DNA of 38,163 nt, from IMG/VR virus record IMGVR_UViG_3300009509_000056, positions 1 to 38,163 of that record. The stretch is one strand, 5' to 3'. Positions 1 through 8,083 of the stretch are shown in pieces. Numbering within the stretch: the stretch's first letter is position 1; the number at the start of each line of letters is the position of its first letter. The notes below the pieces were generated by a model, which worked only from the letters and a program-made list of their open reading frames with translations, ran no database searches and was not told the DNA's origin. This DNA is from a virus. The position numbers and the translations under genes are program-made.

Positions 1-1
1 C

Positions 2-934
2 GCCGGTATCATCAGGGAGGAAGATGCTGTTGCCAGAATCTGCGACAACAGCATCAGGCATTTCATCCGGGACACTGCTGAGTGCTTCAACATCTCGGTC
101 GAGCGAAGCTGCAGGATGCTGAACGAGGCGACAAAGGGCCTGAGCGCAGACGTCTGCCTGGCGTTCGACCAGGTCCTGCTCAATTACAACTTCAAGCCGC
201 GTGTTCCCTCCACGACAGAGGACGTGGCGGAGAGGAGCAAACCGATGAAGACAACCACCAAGGTACAGCCGAACCTCTCGGTGGTGCTGCACGAGGACAG
301 GGACAAGATCGAGATGTACCTGATGGACGGTGGGAAGCATCTGGAACACGCCTCCATTCAGCGCCATGCCCTACAGAGGGAAGGCGCGCTGCGGGACTTC
401 GTTCAGAGGTTCCTCGATACCTGCAGCAAGCTCAACCTCGGGTCCGGCCAGCTCGCCGGCCAAGTCCAACTGCTGAAGATCATCCTGCGTGACACGCCGC
501 GACTGGCAACCAACGGCAACGGTGATGCCTTCCCCACCACCGGCACCAAGATCCACGACATCGCCGAGATCATGCTGGAGAAGCTGAAGACCCCGCCACA
601 GAAGGCGTCCTTCGCTGACGGCTCGCCCTCGGCCGAGATCCAGCGCCGTTGGGCCAAAGCCGCCATGGAGGAGAGCAGCGGCGACCTCTACCAGCACACC
701 AGCGAAGAGTGTCCTACGTGCCGCAAGGTCGGAGGATGTATGTGCCCCAGGCCCGGCGATGAGAACGTGCCGGCTTCCTGCACGTGCGAACGGCTGGTGA
801 AGATCGCTCCTCAGATCGCCACTGAGCTGGGCTACGACGGCGCGAACTGGTACGAGAGTCATGAGAATGAGCTCTACGCCTGCGTGGAGTGTCACGCCGT
901 CACGGTGTGTACCAAGCTCAAGCCGAGAACGTAA
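2..934 (+). CDS. Unknown Cys-rich protein, 5' end cut by window
   Basis: The frame is open from the first bases, so the gene probably starts before the window. An internal ATG at 245 with GAGGAG about 7 nt upstream could instead start a 229-aa protein, and I cannot exclude that. The N-terminal two thirds look helical and have no family I recognise. The C-terminal third is Cys-rich: a CPTC pair, then CMC, CTC and a final CVEC followed by His. This suggests one or two zinc sites, but I see no named zinc-finger fold. It is the first of three plus-strand genes whose products all carry CxxC pairs. Codon use is GC-rich like the rest of the window. Being coding is likely; the function is unknown. 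Confidence 0.7.
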   Translation, partial: AGIIREEDAVARICDNSIRHFIRDTAECFNISVERSCRMLNEATKGLSADVCLAFDQVLLNYNFKPRVPSTTEDVAERSKPMKTTTKVQPNLSVVLHEDRDKIEMYLMDGGKHLEHASIQRHALQREGALRDFVQRFLDTCSKLNLGSGQLAGQVQLLKIILRDTPRLATNGNGDAFPTTGTKIHDIAEIMLEKLKTPPQKASFADGSPSAEIQRRWAKAAMEESSGDLYQHTSEECPTCRKVGGCMCPRPGDENVPASCTCERLVKIAPQIATELGYDGANWYESHENELYACVECHAVTVCTKLKPRT

Positions 935-1145
935 CAAGCGCCCGGAGGAAGAGGCCCAGGAGAACATCGCCTTCTGCCTGAACTGCGCGCTGCCACGCAA
1001 GATTCTGCAGTTCCTGGAGATCGAGGCCAAGCGCCTGGGTGAGGCGGAGGGCAGGAAGATCAAACCGCAGGATATTGTGCGGGCTCTCATCGTGGCGTAC
1101 TATGAGAAGCGTATGCTGAACATGGCAACCACGCCCGATGACTAG
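861..1145 (+). CDS. Small unknown protein with CxxC pair
   Basis: This frame overlaps the end of the preceding gene by 74 nt if the first ATG (or the ATG six bases later) is used. No ATG, GTG or TTG lies after the upstream stop, so either the overlap is real, a rare CTG at 978 is used (GGAGGAAGAG lies about 25-35 nt upstream, which is too far), or the two frames are joined by frameshifting. The convincing part is the last 60 residues: an FCLNC pair followed by two amphipathic helices rich in Lys, Glu and Leu. The stop overlaps the ATG of the next gene in ATGACTAG, which supports translation of this frame at its 3' end. The function is unknown. Confidence 0.5.
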   Translation: MRMSSTPAWSVTPSRCVPSSSRERNKRPEEEAQENIAFCLNCALPRKILQFLEIEAKRLGEAEGRKIKPQDIVRALIVAYYEKRMLNMATTPDD

Positions 1146-1674
1146 ATGCCCAATCTGCAACGAGCTGCACGACTTTGGCAAGTGCCCGCTCTTCGGCTCC
1201 AAAGACGAGTACCTCTCCAGGGCCGCCCCCACACCACCAGCTCCACCATTCCCGGTGGAGCTCCCGCCTGAGCAGCCGCGAGTACGCGGCTCCTTAGCCC
1301 GCACACAGTTCGAGGAACTCTTCGGGCCAGGCGCTGAGGGACTACTGCAGTATGTCTACGACAACCCAGACTTCGCCCCGGATAGCCAGTCTCTTGCACT
1401 ACTCATCCTGGCCGGGCACAAGAAGATCAATGAGCTGGATGCTCACGATCGTACAGTGCTAGATCGAGTCGCGTTGCAGATCGCCACCTCTCCCTCCGAA
1501 TCCAGGCGGGCGGCCGAGGCCCGGGAGAGCGCACGCAGAGACTTCCGCATCACTCCAGGCACCATGCTCCACAAGGACGTCGAGGTGGACGCAGCAGAGC
1601 ATCCTGACTACGAGCGCGGCCTGATGGATGATGCAGGTCTCACTCACCCCGAGTACGGCCCAGACGACAAGTAA
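1138..1674 (+). CDS. Unknown protein with N-terminal zinc-knuckle-like motif
   Basis: A 178-aa protein whose ATG overlaps the previous stop, implying translational coupling. Residues 4-16 read C-P-I-C-N-E-L-H-D-F-G-K-C, a CX2CX3HX4C pattern close to the CX2CX4HX4C zinc knuckle that binds single-stranded nucleic acid. A Pro-rich linker (about residues 30-50) separates it from a helical middle and an acidic C-terminus. Nucleic-acid binding is an inference from the motif only, and the spacing is one residue short of the classic knuckle. A perfect inverted repeat follows the stop within 6 nt, so this is the last gene of the left plus-strand group. Confidence 0.7.
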   Translation: MTRCPICNELHDFGKCPLFGSKDEYLSRAAPTPPAPPFPVELPPEQPRVRGSLARTQFEELFGPGAEGLLQYVYDNPDFAPDSQSLALLILAGHKKINELDAHDRTVLDRVALQIATSPSESRRAAEARESARRDFRITPGTMLHKDVEVDAAEHPDYERGLMDDAGLTHPEYGPDDK

Positions 1675-1678
1675 AATA

Positions 1679-1709
1679 CCCCCGGTCGGGGGCCGAATCC
1701 CGACCGGGG
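1679..1709. terminator. Bidirectional hairpin terminator between convergent genes
   Basis: CCCCGGTCGGG at 1680-1690 and CCCGACCGGGG at 1699-1709 form a perfect 11-bp stem with an 8-nt loop. Read on the minus strand the hairpin is followed by GGTATTTTAC, a short U-rich tail, so it looks like the 3' end of the long minus-strand cluster. On the plus strand it follows the stop codon directly but has no T tract. Confidence 0.75.
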
Positions 1710-1724
1710 ATGAAGACTGTAGCC

Positions 1725-1746
1725 GGTCAGACCGCGGTCAGACCGC
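1725..1746. repeat. Tandem 11-bp repeat in convergent intergenic spacer
   Basis: GGTCAGACCGC occurs twice head to tail. Each unit contains the small palindrome GGTC-A-GACC. It sits between the terminator hairpin and the end of the minus-strand cluster. It may be a second weak hairpin or a protein site; nothing further can be said. Confidence 0.6.
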
Positions 1747-1781
1747 GTGGCTGAGACTGTGGAGGACCCCAGCTACAGTGA

Positions 1782-2777
1782 TCACATGCCCATCGATTGC
1801 TGGAACTGGCCGTAGGGAGTGGGCCCGTAGCCATACTGGACTGGTGACCATGCCGCACCATAAGCCCACGGTGATTGTCTCGACTGTTCCGCCATCCTGA
1901 TCGCAGCCCCACCTGCCCTGGCTACCCCGTACATGCCGAGAGCACCAGCACCCAGAGCCATCGGCTTCCACCACCTACGGAGAAATCCAGGCTGTGACCC
2001 GCCACCAGCCGGACCTTGCTGTACTGTGCCTGCAGGTGCGGCTGCAGGTGGTGGTGTCACAGCCGGTCCCTGCACCGCTTGGCCGGGCTGCCTGGCAACT
2101 GGCGCTCCCGCCCTACTGCCTGGTGCTTGCTCACGAGCACGAAGCCTGCCACCTCTCCTGGTAGCTACCCGCCCCGCCGGAGCAGGCGCGGCCGCAGCGG
2201 CCGCAGGAGCTTGCGCAGCAGGTGCTGGAGCTCCTGGTTGACGAGCCCGCACTCCACGAGTTCGCTTCACCAGCCGTGGGCCGCCTCCCGCAGGAGCGGC
2301 TGCAGCAGGAGCCGCGACGGTACCAGGCGGTGTGGTTGGAGGCGGAGTCACTCTGTACGGAGCGCCACCACGAACAGGACCAGCCGGCGCAGCTTCGCGC
2401 CCAGCTCTTGCTAGCCTGCGCTGCCTGGCTGCAGAAGGAGGCGCCTGCTGTGCCCTGATCTGCGACTTCCTTGCAGCCCAGCTTCTGCTAGGCATCTGGA
2501 CCTTTGGGGCGCGACTGATCACTTTCGGCCCAGCAGTAGGCGCCTTGGTGAAGAGCTTCTTGACGAGGCCCTTTGCCGCACCCCACCACCCAGCCTCCTT
2601 CTCCAGTTCCTCGATCATTGCTGGGCTCAGGTGTGGATACCGCGCCAGCATCATGCCGGCCAGCTTGGCGAGCTCCTCGTTCGTATCGAGACGAGCCAGA
2701 CCCCGGCCGGCCTCATCAGCCTGGTGCAGAGCCGCCAACTTGAGGCGGCTCTTCGTGTAGGTCACGACGTGAGCCAT
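1782..2777 (-). CDS. Ala/Pro-rich virion-cluster protein with hydrophobic segment
   Basis: A 331-aa protein. The first 80 residues are helical and contain NEELAKLAG and a second EELEKEAG, matching the short K-x-A type motifs seen in many proteins of this cluster. Residues 80-260 are low-complexity Ala/Pro/Gly/Arg sequence and very probably disordered. A hydrophobic Gly/Ala segment (about residues 272-295) follows, then a Tyr/Gln-rich tail. The ATG directly abuts the stop of the probable tube gene. It is the last gene of the minus-strand cluster. No family is recognised; a structural or tail-associated role is inferred from location only. The low-complexity DNA makes long spurious frames on the other strand. 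Confidence 0.75.
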   Translation of the reverse strand: MAHVVTYTKSRLKLAALHQADEAGRGLARLDTNEELAKLAGMMLARYPHLSPAMIEELEKEAGWWGAAKGLVKKLFTKAPTAGPKVISRAPKVQMPSRSWAARKSQIRAQQAPPSAARQRRLARAGREAAPAGPVRGGAPYRVTPPPTTPPGTVAAPAAAAPAGGGPRLVKRTRGVRARQPGAPAPAAQAPAAAAAAPAPAGRVATRRGGRLRAREQAPGSRAGAPVARQPGQAVQGPAVTPPPAAAPAGTVQQGPAGGGSQPGFLRRWWKPMALGAGALGMYGVARAGGAAIRMAEQSRQSPWAYGAAWSPVQYGYGPTPYGQFQQSMGM

Positions 2778-3500
2778 CTAGGTCCCGATGCCGAGTGCGC
2801 TTCCTGCAGCTCCGGCGATGAGAGACAGCGCACTGACAGCCACAGGCACGACCCGCTCGAACTGGATCGCCGCGGACTCCTGGATGATCACGCCCTGGGC
2901 ATCCGTTGCCCACGTGTGGTTCGGCACGTAGCAGGTCTCCAGATAGACCGCCCCGTAGGTGTCGAGGTTGCTGTCCCTGATGTAGAGCAGCATGCCGACC
3001 GGCTGGTTGAACAGGTCGGACGCCAGGTTCAGGAACAGGTTCTCGTACCCCGGTGGGATGACCACGTCGTGGGGATTGGCCACGGTCGCGATCCCGGCAT
3101 TCGGGAAGACAGCCGACACGATCGTGGGCGGAATGACGTCCTCGTAGTAGGCGTACAGCATGCGAAGCATGCTTGGCCCGTGATAGAGGATCCGCGCGAT
3201 GGAGAGCTGTCCGATCGTCCTGCCGGAGATGAAGTAGGACCGCTCCGACCCGACCTCGAAGATCCGGTTGAAGGTCCTGTTGTGGGACAGGTTCACGTTC
3301 TGGATGACCCCGATGGGCAGCACCATCTGGTCTGCCGCAGAGGTCGCGAGGGCGCCGGCGGCAACCGTGGCCCCGCCGATGTTGGCGAGCCGAGGTGGGC
3401 CGGCCGCCAGAACCGTGAATCCCGCGTTGAGAAACTGCCCATCGACCATGCCGGCTTGGACGAATTTCTCGTATGGGGACCACTCCGAAAACTGAGCCAT
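2778..3500 (-). CDS. Probable tail tube protein
   Basis: A 240-aa protein encoded 34 nt downstream of the tail sheath gene, the usual place for the tube gene in contractile-tail phages (T4 gp18 then gp19). It has no signal peptide. The central block (about residues 62-120), with IFEVGSERSYFISGR and GPSMLRMLYAYY, looks like a compact beta-rich structural domain. The C-terminus ends in a small-residue hydrophobic stretch. Codons are strongly G/C-ending like those of the sheath and capsid genes, which suggests high expression. A GGGAGG site precedes the ATG. The tube assignment rests mainly on gene order; a different baseplate or virion role is possible. Confidence 0.65.
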   Translation of the reverse strand: MAQFSEWSPYEKFVQAGMVDGQFLNAGFTVLAAGPPRLANIGGATVAAGALATSAADQMVLPIGVIQNVNLSHNRTFNRIFEVGSERSYFISGRTIGQLSIARILYHGPSMLRMLYAYYEDVIPPTIVSAVFPNAGIATVANPHDVVIPPGYENLFLNLASDLFNQPVGMLLYIRDSNLDTYGAVYLETCYVPNHTWATDAQGVIIQESAAIQFERVVPVAVSALSLIAGAAGSALGIGT

Positions 3501-3534
3501 GATAGCCTCCCTTGTACGTTCTTGACTCCCGCGA

Positions 3535-6500
3535 TCAGATGACCAGCGTCAGCCGGATGTAGTTGCAGGGGTACGGCACATCCAGCGTGACATCGATCAG
3601 CACCGTGTCCGGATTCGTGCTGTCCTGCACGATGTTGTTCAGGTCCCCTCCGATGATCACGCCTGCCTCGGTCAGGAAGCTGAGCTGTCCCTGCACGACT
3701 GTGCTCAGTGTGTCGAGGAACGGCTGGGTGATGTTGAACTTGCCGATGAAGTTCCGCAGCCCACTCCTCATGAACTTCGCGCAGAAGTCCACGACCTTGG
3801 TGATCGACAGCTCTCTGGTCTCGATGCTGGTGAGGTCCGTCGTGAGCTGGTGCCGGCAGGTCAGCGGCCCACCTGCGACGTTCTGGACGACCCAGTACGT
3901 GCCGCCCGCCGCCCCGACGTTCATCTGCCTGGCACTGAAGACGTCGTTGGAGCCGTAGACACCCGTGAAGCCGGTGATCGGGAAGTTGGTGAAGCCCTGC
4001 TGCGGCGGCTGCTGACCCACCATGCCGGCGATGGCCGCGCAGAGGTAGTAGCCCTTGATCCGCTGCTCCAGGCTGTCCACCACCGCGCTGACTTCCTCTG
4101 GCGCCACCAGGACCACGCGGCGATTGTCGTAGGCGTTGCCCAGGTCCTGGTACGCCTGGGCGATGGCCGCGTAGTCCGGGTCGCCGTTGCTGTCCACCAG
4201 CTCCTCGCCCCGGACGTAGATGGAGAAGGTCTCGGAGATCAGCGTCGACGGCAGGTTGCTGCCTGAGTAGAACCCGTCATCGTTCTCCCCCGGTGCGAAG
4301 GCCACGCGCGCCGTGATCTTCGTGCCGCTGATCTGGCTGATGTTCCACTTGCTGTTGGAGGAGGCGATCTTCAGGTAGAGCCCATCCTCCACATCGATGG
4401 TGCCTGTTGGATCCACGCCGGCTGCCAGCACATCGGCCGCCAGGTCTGCCAGCTTGGTGTCGAACTCGTTGGTGACGCCCGTGGAGTCGCCATCCGTGCC
4501 GCTGGTGACCAGACTCGGCACCGCCTCGCCCGGCATCACCGGGTTGATGAAGACGATGCGCTCGCCCTTGGCGTCCGGGTCCGACACGCTCGTGACGTGG
4601 GTCATGAAGAGCTGGTGAACCGTCTCGTCCTGGGTTCCCGGAGCCAGGGCGTAGACCTCCTGGGCCTCCAGGAAGCTCATGGCCCTGCTGTAGCCGTCCG
4701 GCGTGCCCTCCGGGTAGTTGCTGCTGGTCTCATCCACGCCCAGGCCCGTGACGGCGATGCCCGTGGCATTGATCAGCATGAAGTACAGCATCAGAGCCAG
4801 CGGGTTGTCCGTGTTGACCGGGTCGAGCGCGTCGTCCAGGTCCTCGGTGTCCTCCAGGGTGAGGAGGCTGGGGTTGCTCGACCTCTGGGTGACGTCCAGG
4901 CGGAGCGCCTTGTAGGAGATGACGAGCTCGCCGGCCGCATCGATCGGGACTCCCTCGGTGTTGCGGACGAAATCGTGCTTGATGACGATGGAGCCGGAGC
5001 TGAGCACCACCAGGTTGGGGGTTGGGCGGTCGCTGGGCAGCGAGCTCGGGATGTTCTGGGCGATGATGTACATCGACCTCCATCCACCGGTCTTGCTGAT
5101 CTCGCGGTCCAGCTTCAGCTTGGTTGCGTCACCGCCCGGGGAGACCACCGCGATGTAGCCCTTGAAGTCGCCCTCGGCGTAGAAGGCGTCACCGGCCTTC
5201 GGCACGAAGGGAGCGCCCCTCTCGACGTTGTTGTTGGTCAGACCGAGCAGTGTGTTGGCCGTACCGATCCCCACTTCGATCTTGGACTCCTCCCCGTCCT
5301 CGCTCGAGTCGAGGTACAGGAAGTTGGTGCCGCCGCCATCGGAGGCCACTCCCGGGAGAGTGGCGTTGATCTGGGAGATGATGTCCGCCTGGGCGAGAAC
5401 CTGGTAGAGGTCCGCGCCGGTGGCGAAGCCCAGGTCGTCCAGCGCGTTGCCGGCATCCAGCAACACCACGTCCCCGCCGTCCACGATGGTCGGCGCGACA
5501 GCGTCCGTGTAGGCCGCCACGTGGATGACGAACACGATCCTTGTGCCGGTGGCGCTGTAGAGGTAGCCGGCACCACTGTCGCTCTTGTAGCAGACCGGCG
5601 TGCCGGCTGCAGCGTTGATCTGCGCGATGGCCTGGTCGATCGTTGGGGTGCCGGAGAAGGTCGTCTGCTTGAGCTGGCCGTTCACCAGCATCTGCAGCAC
5701 CTGGGTGTCGATGGCCACGCTGGAGTAGTCCGATGTGCCCTTGATGGGATCGCCAACGAACGCGATCTCCTGGAGCTGGCCGCCGTCGACCTGGATCTCG
5801 AGGGTCTTGGTGTTGACCTTGTTGTTGGCTGCCGTGGAGAGGTCTGCCGTTCCCACCATCTGGGCCGAGCCCGGGACCGCCCCGTAGTTCTCGCGATCCA
5901 CCACCACGAACGGCGTCGTGGAGTCACCATCTCCGTCGTCCGAGGCCTCGACGGTGTAGGCCTTGTCCCCATCGGTGAAGCCGATCTTGTCGTGGCAGGT
6001 GTCGGCCGAGGGGGCAACCACCTCGTAGTAGCCCGTCGCGCTGATGGCCACGACCTTGGTCGCCCCAGAGTCCTGGTCGAACGTGATGTCGGTGTCCGTG
6101 ACCAGGGCGTTCATGGCGGAGATCAGGGCGGCGAGATCGGCAGGCTCGCTGGCGAAGGTGTACTCCTGCGTCGAGCCTCCCGGCAGCTTCTTGAAGGCGA
6201 ACTTCTTTCCGTTGAAGAAGCCTGCACCGAAGGTGGCTGCTGTCGGCGCCGTGTAGGCCGCCTCCTTCTTCCGCCGCAGGAAGGACTCCGTGCGCTTGAA
6301 CTCCCTCAGCGTCGTGCCGGTGTTCATGAACACGCGGATGGAGCTCTCGTCGATGTCGATCTCGTCGATGATGCCCCGCGGGTCTGGGAAGTTGAGCTGG
6401 GTGACCGTCAGCTTGTCCTGGCGGTACTTCGACACGCCATAGGCGACGAAGTTGTCGTTGAAGCCCAGGATGCTGTTCGCGGTGCCGTTCAGTACCTTCA

Positions 6501-6942
6501 GCTCCTGGCCATCCCCGCCGGCCGTGGACTTGAGCTGGAGGTACTCGCTGCTTCCATCGACCAGCTTGTAGGCTCCCCAGCCGCTCGGCGCCGGGCTCGC
6601 CGCCGCGATCTGGTCCTTCACCTGCCCCACATCCAGGCCGGCAGCGGTAGGATCGGAGAAGGCGACTTCCCAGGGGGCACCGTTGTTGTAGGTGACCACC
6701 AAGGTCTTTCCGTCCAGGCCACTGTACGGGCCTGGATTGCCGGAGGTCAGGATGGCCGGTACCGACGCGACTGCGTCGGTGTTCATCACCCGGTTGCCTG
6801 TCGCGTCGGCAACCAGGGCCTCGAGGACCTGGAAGCAGGGAGCGACGGCGCAGGGGACCAGCGTCGGGGTCACGATGGTCGGACTGACCGTCCGGAACTC
6901 CTGGATTACCGATACGCCAGGTTGAAGAAGCTCAGTTGCCAT
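3535..6942 (-). CDS. Giant contractile tail sheath protein
   Basis: A 1135-aa protein. The N-terminus begins with PGVSVIQEF, the classic sheath start, and the C-terminus ends with a domain around LDVPYPCNYIRLTLVI, like the conserved C-terminal sheath domain. T4 gp18 is 659 aa, so several hundred residues are inserted. The insert (about residues 75-590) consists of diverged copies of one beta-rich module: a strand pair ending in VAF/TTF, a helix with DQI or QINA, then a strand and a GTAN-x-(I/L)LG(F/L) turn. The same module forms most of the 145-aa protein encoded at 11805-12242. The sheath contracts around the tube to drive DNA injection. G/C-ending codons suggest high expression. The annotation as sheath is firm; the role of the inserts (surface decoration or host binding) is inference. 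Confidence 0.88.
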   Translation of the reverse strand: MATELLQPGVSVIQEFRTVSPTIVTPTLVPCAVAPCFQVLEALVADATGNRVMNTDAVASVPAILTSGNPGPYSGLDGKTLVVTYNNGAPWEVAFSDPTAAGLDVGQVKDQIAAASPAPSGWGAYKLVDGSSEYLQLKSTAGGDGQELKVLNGTANSILGFNDNFVAYGVSKYRQDKLTVTQLNFPDPRGIIDEIDIDESSIRVFMNTGTTLREFKRTESFLRRKKEAAYTAPTAATFGAGFFNGKKFAFKKLPGGSTQEYTFASEPADLAALISAMNALVTDTDITFDQDSGATKVVAISATGYYEVVAPSADTCHDKIGFTDGDKAYTVEASDDGDGDSTTPFVVVDRENYGAVPGSAQMVGTADLSTAANNKVNTKTLEIQVDGGQLQEIAFVGDPIKGTSDYSSVAIDTQVLQMLVNGQLKQTTFSGTPTIDQAIAQINAAAGTPVCYKSDSGAGYLYSATGTRIVFVIHVAAYTDAVAPTIVDGGDVVLLDAGNALDDLGFATGADLYQVLAQADIISQINATLPGVASDGGGTNFLYLDSSEDGEESKIEVGIGTANTLLGLTNNNVERGAPFVPKAGDAFYAEGDFKGYIAVVSPGGDATKLKLDREISKTGGWRSMYIIAQNIPSSLPSDRPTPNLVVLSSGSIVIKHDFVRNTEGVPIDAAGELVISYKALRLDVTQRSSNPSLLTLEDTEDLDDALDPVNTDNPLALMLYFMLINATGIAVTGLGVDETSSNYPEGTPDGYSRAMSFLEAQEVYALAPGTQDETVHQLFMTHVTSVSDPDAKGERIVFINPVMPGEAVPSLVTSGTDGDSTGVTNEFDTKLADLAADVLAAGVDPTGTIDVEDGLYLKIASSNSKWNISQISGTKITARVAFAPGENDDGFYSGSNLPSTLISETFSIYVRGEELVDSNGDPDYAAIAQAYQDLGNAYDNRRVVLVAPEEVSAVVDSLEQRIKGYYLCAAIAGMVGQQPPQQGFTNFPITGFTGVYGSNDVFSARQMNVGAAGGTYWVVQNVAGGPLTCRHQLTTDLTSIETRELSITKVVDFCAKFMRSGLRNFIGKFNITQPFLDTLSTVVQGQLSFLTEAGVIIGGDLNNIVQDSTNPDTVLIDVTLDVPYPCNYIRLTLVI

Positions 6943-6957
6943 TTCGGGCCTCCTTCA

Positions 6958-7791
6958 CTAGACCTTGAACTTTGCCGACAACGGAGACGATTCCGCCCCC
7001 GGTCTGGGCTGCTGTTGTATCTCTCTCCCACGTCTACGAGGCGGTCTGATGCCGGCATTGTTGACCTGGGTGCCCCATAGTTGTCGTCCCACGTTCTGGG
7101 TATGCGTCAGATTCGGCTGAGCTATCCCCATCCGAGTCTTCAGCAACATCTCTATGTGCTGCAGCCGATGGATCGGCCGCTGGTTCCAGTCTTCCTTCAA
7201 CGGCGTGACCCGATCTGTCCACTGCAGGAAGAACGGGACCATCACGGCCGTCGAGAGCCACTCACCCTCTGTGTCCCCACTCACGAGCGCGCCACCAGGA
7301 GTTGTGGGGTTGATCATCTGCGTGCGGCCGACCTCGTGGATGTACTTCTCCTTGATGAAGACCTTCCGCAAGATCCAGATGTGGCGGGACACCTGCCAAG
7401 CGATGAATCTGGACTCCGTGCTCTCCCTGGACATGCAGTTGAGTGACATCGTGCCAGGGATCATGTCCGTATGCTGCTCTTGGGCGTTGGTGAAGTCGAG
7501 CTTCTGGAGATCATCCAGCGACAAGCCCTGCCACCTGCACTGACCCAGGACCACGGAGATCACCGGCTTGCGCTCCAGGACATCCACCTTCACGGGATTC
7601 TCTTCCGTGATGACAATCTCGGTGTCCTCGAATTCGGGGGCCCAACGGAAGTAGCCGGCCGGAGCAGTCTCGAATACCGACTGGAGGAAGGCGATGAACG
7701 CACGAACCATGTGGTTGAGAGGATCTTCCTCCCAACTGCGCTCGACGGGCCGAGCAGTGAAGACTCGGCTACTGGGGTCGCTTTCCTTCAT
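6958..7791 (-). CDS. Putative neck or tail-terminator-type protein
   Basis: A 277-aa protein encoded just upstream of the sheath. The N-terminal 70 residues are helical and acidic. The middle (residues 70-205) has alternating beta strands and helices, including a Trp-rich block near WQVSRHIWILRKVF. The last 50 residues are basic, Pro/Arg/Gln-rich and probably disordered. The start overlaps the end of the small upstream gene by 23 nt. In contractile-tail phages this slot often holds tail-completion or neck proteins, which is why I suggest that role. I see no diagnostic motif, so a generic structural protein is equally possible. Confidence 0.6.
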   Translation of the reverse strand: MKESDPSSRVFTARPVERSWEEDPLNHMVRAFIAFLQSVFETAPAGYFRWAPEFEDTEIVITEENPVKVDVLERKPVISVVLGQCRWQGLSLDDLQKLDFTNAQEQHTDMIPGTMSLNCMSRESTESRFIAWQVSRHIWILRKVFIKEKYIHEVGRTQMINPTTPGGALVSGDTEGEWLSTAVMVPFFLQWTDRVTPLKEDWNQRPIHRLQHIEMLLKTRMGIAQPNLTHTQNVGRQLWGTQVNNAGIRPPRRRGREIQQQPRPGAESSPLSAKFKV

Positions 7792-8083
7792 CGATGAACT
7801 CTTTCACCTTCCGCGCCCTGTAGGCCGCAAGGCCTCCCAACGCACCAGTTGCAGCGCCCAACACAGGACCTCCGTACCGCGCCAGCAAGCTAGGCGGGAC
7901 TTTCCGAACCACATGCGGCAGGTGCGGCCTTATGGCCTTTCCTGCCAAGGTCCCCAGCCCCGCGCCGATGGCTGCTCCCGGCACCACTGTCAGCAGGAGC
8001 CGCTTGAGCTTCTCCTTGCTGATGTCCTTCTTCTCTTCCCCGATCTTCTCCAGCTCGTCGTAGAAGGATGGATAGTAGATCAT
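7769..8083 (-). CDS. Small Gly-zipper membrane-type protein with N-terminal DELEKI motif
   Basis: A 104-aa protein. It starts with a short helix containing SFYDELEKIGEE, the same F-x-D-E-L-x-K-I signature found at the start of three other small proteins in this window. Two Gly/Ala-rich hydrophobic segments follow (about residues 33-52 and 70-88), each with GxxxG spacing, then a basic C-terminus. It overlaps the upstream gene by ATGA. The function is unknown; a membrane-active or internal virion protein is a reasonable inference from the hydrophobic hairpin. Confidence 0.75.
   Translation of the reverse strand: MIYYPSFYDELEKIGEEKKDISKEKLKRLLLTVVPGAAIGAGLGTLAGKAIRPHLPHVVRKVPPSLLARYGGPVLGAATGALGGLAAYRARKVKEFIDEGKRPQ

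Noticed and set aside
4597-7080. 827-aa open frame on the plus strand opposite the sheath gene
   Set aside because: Composition is Arg/Val/Gly/His/Leu-biased with no domain, and it mirrors the GC-biased third positions of the sheath, whose ends and modules are recognisable. Typical antisense artefact of high-GC coding DNA.
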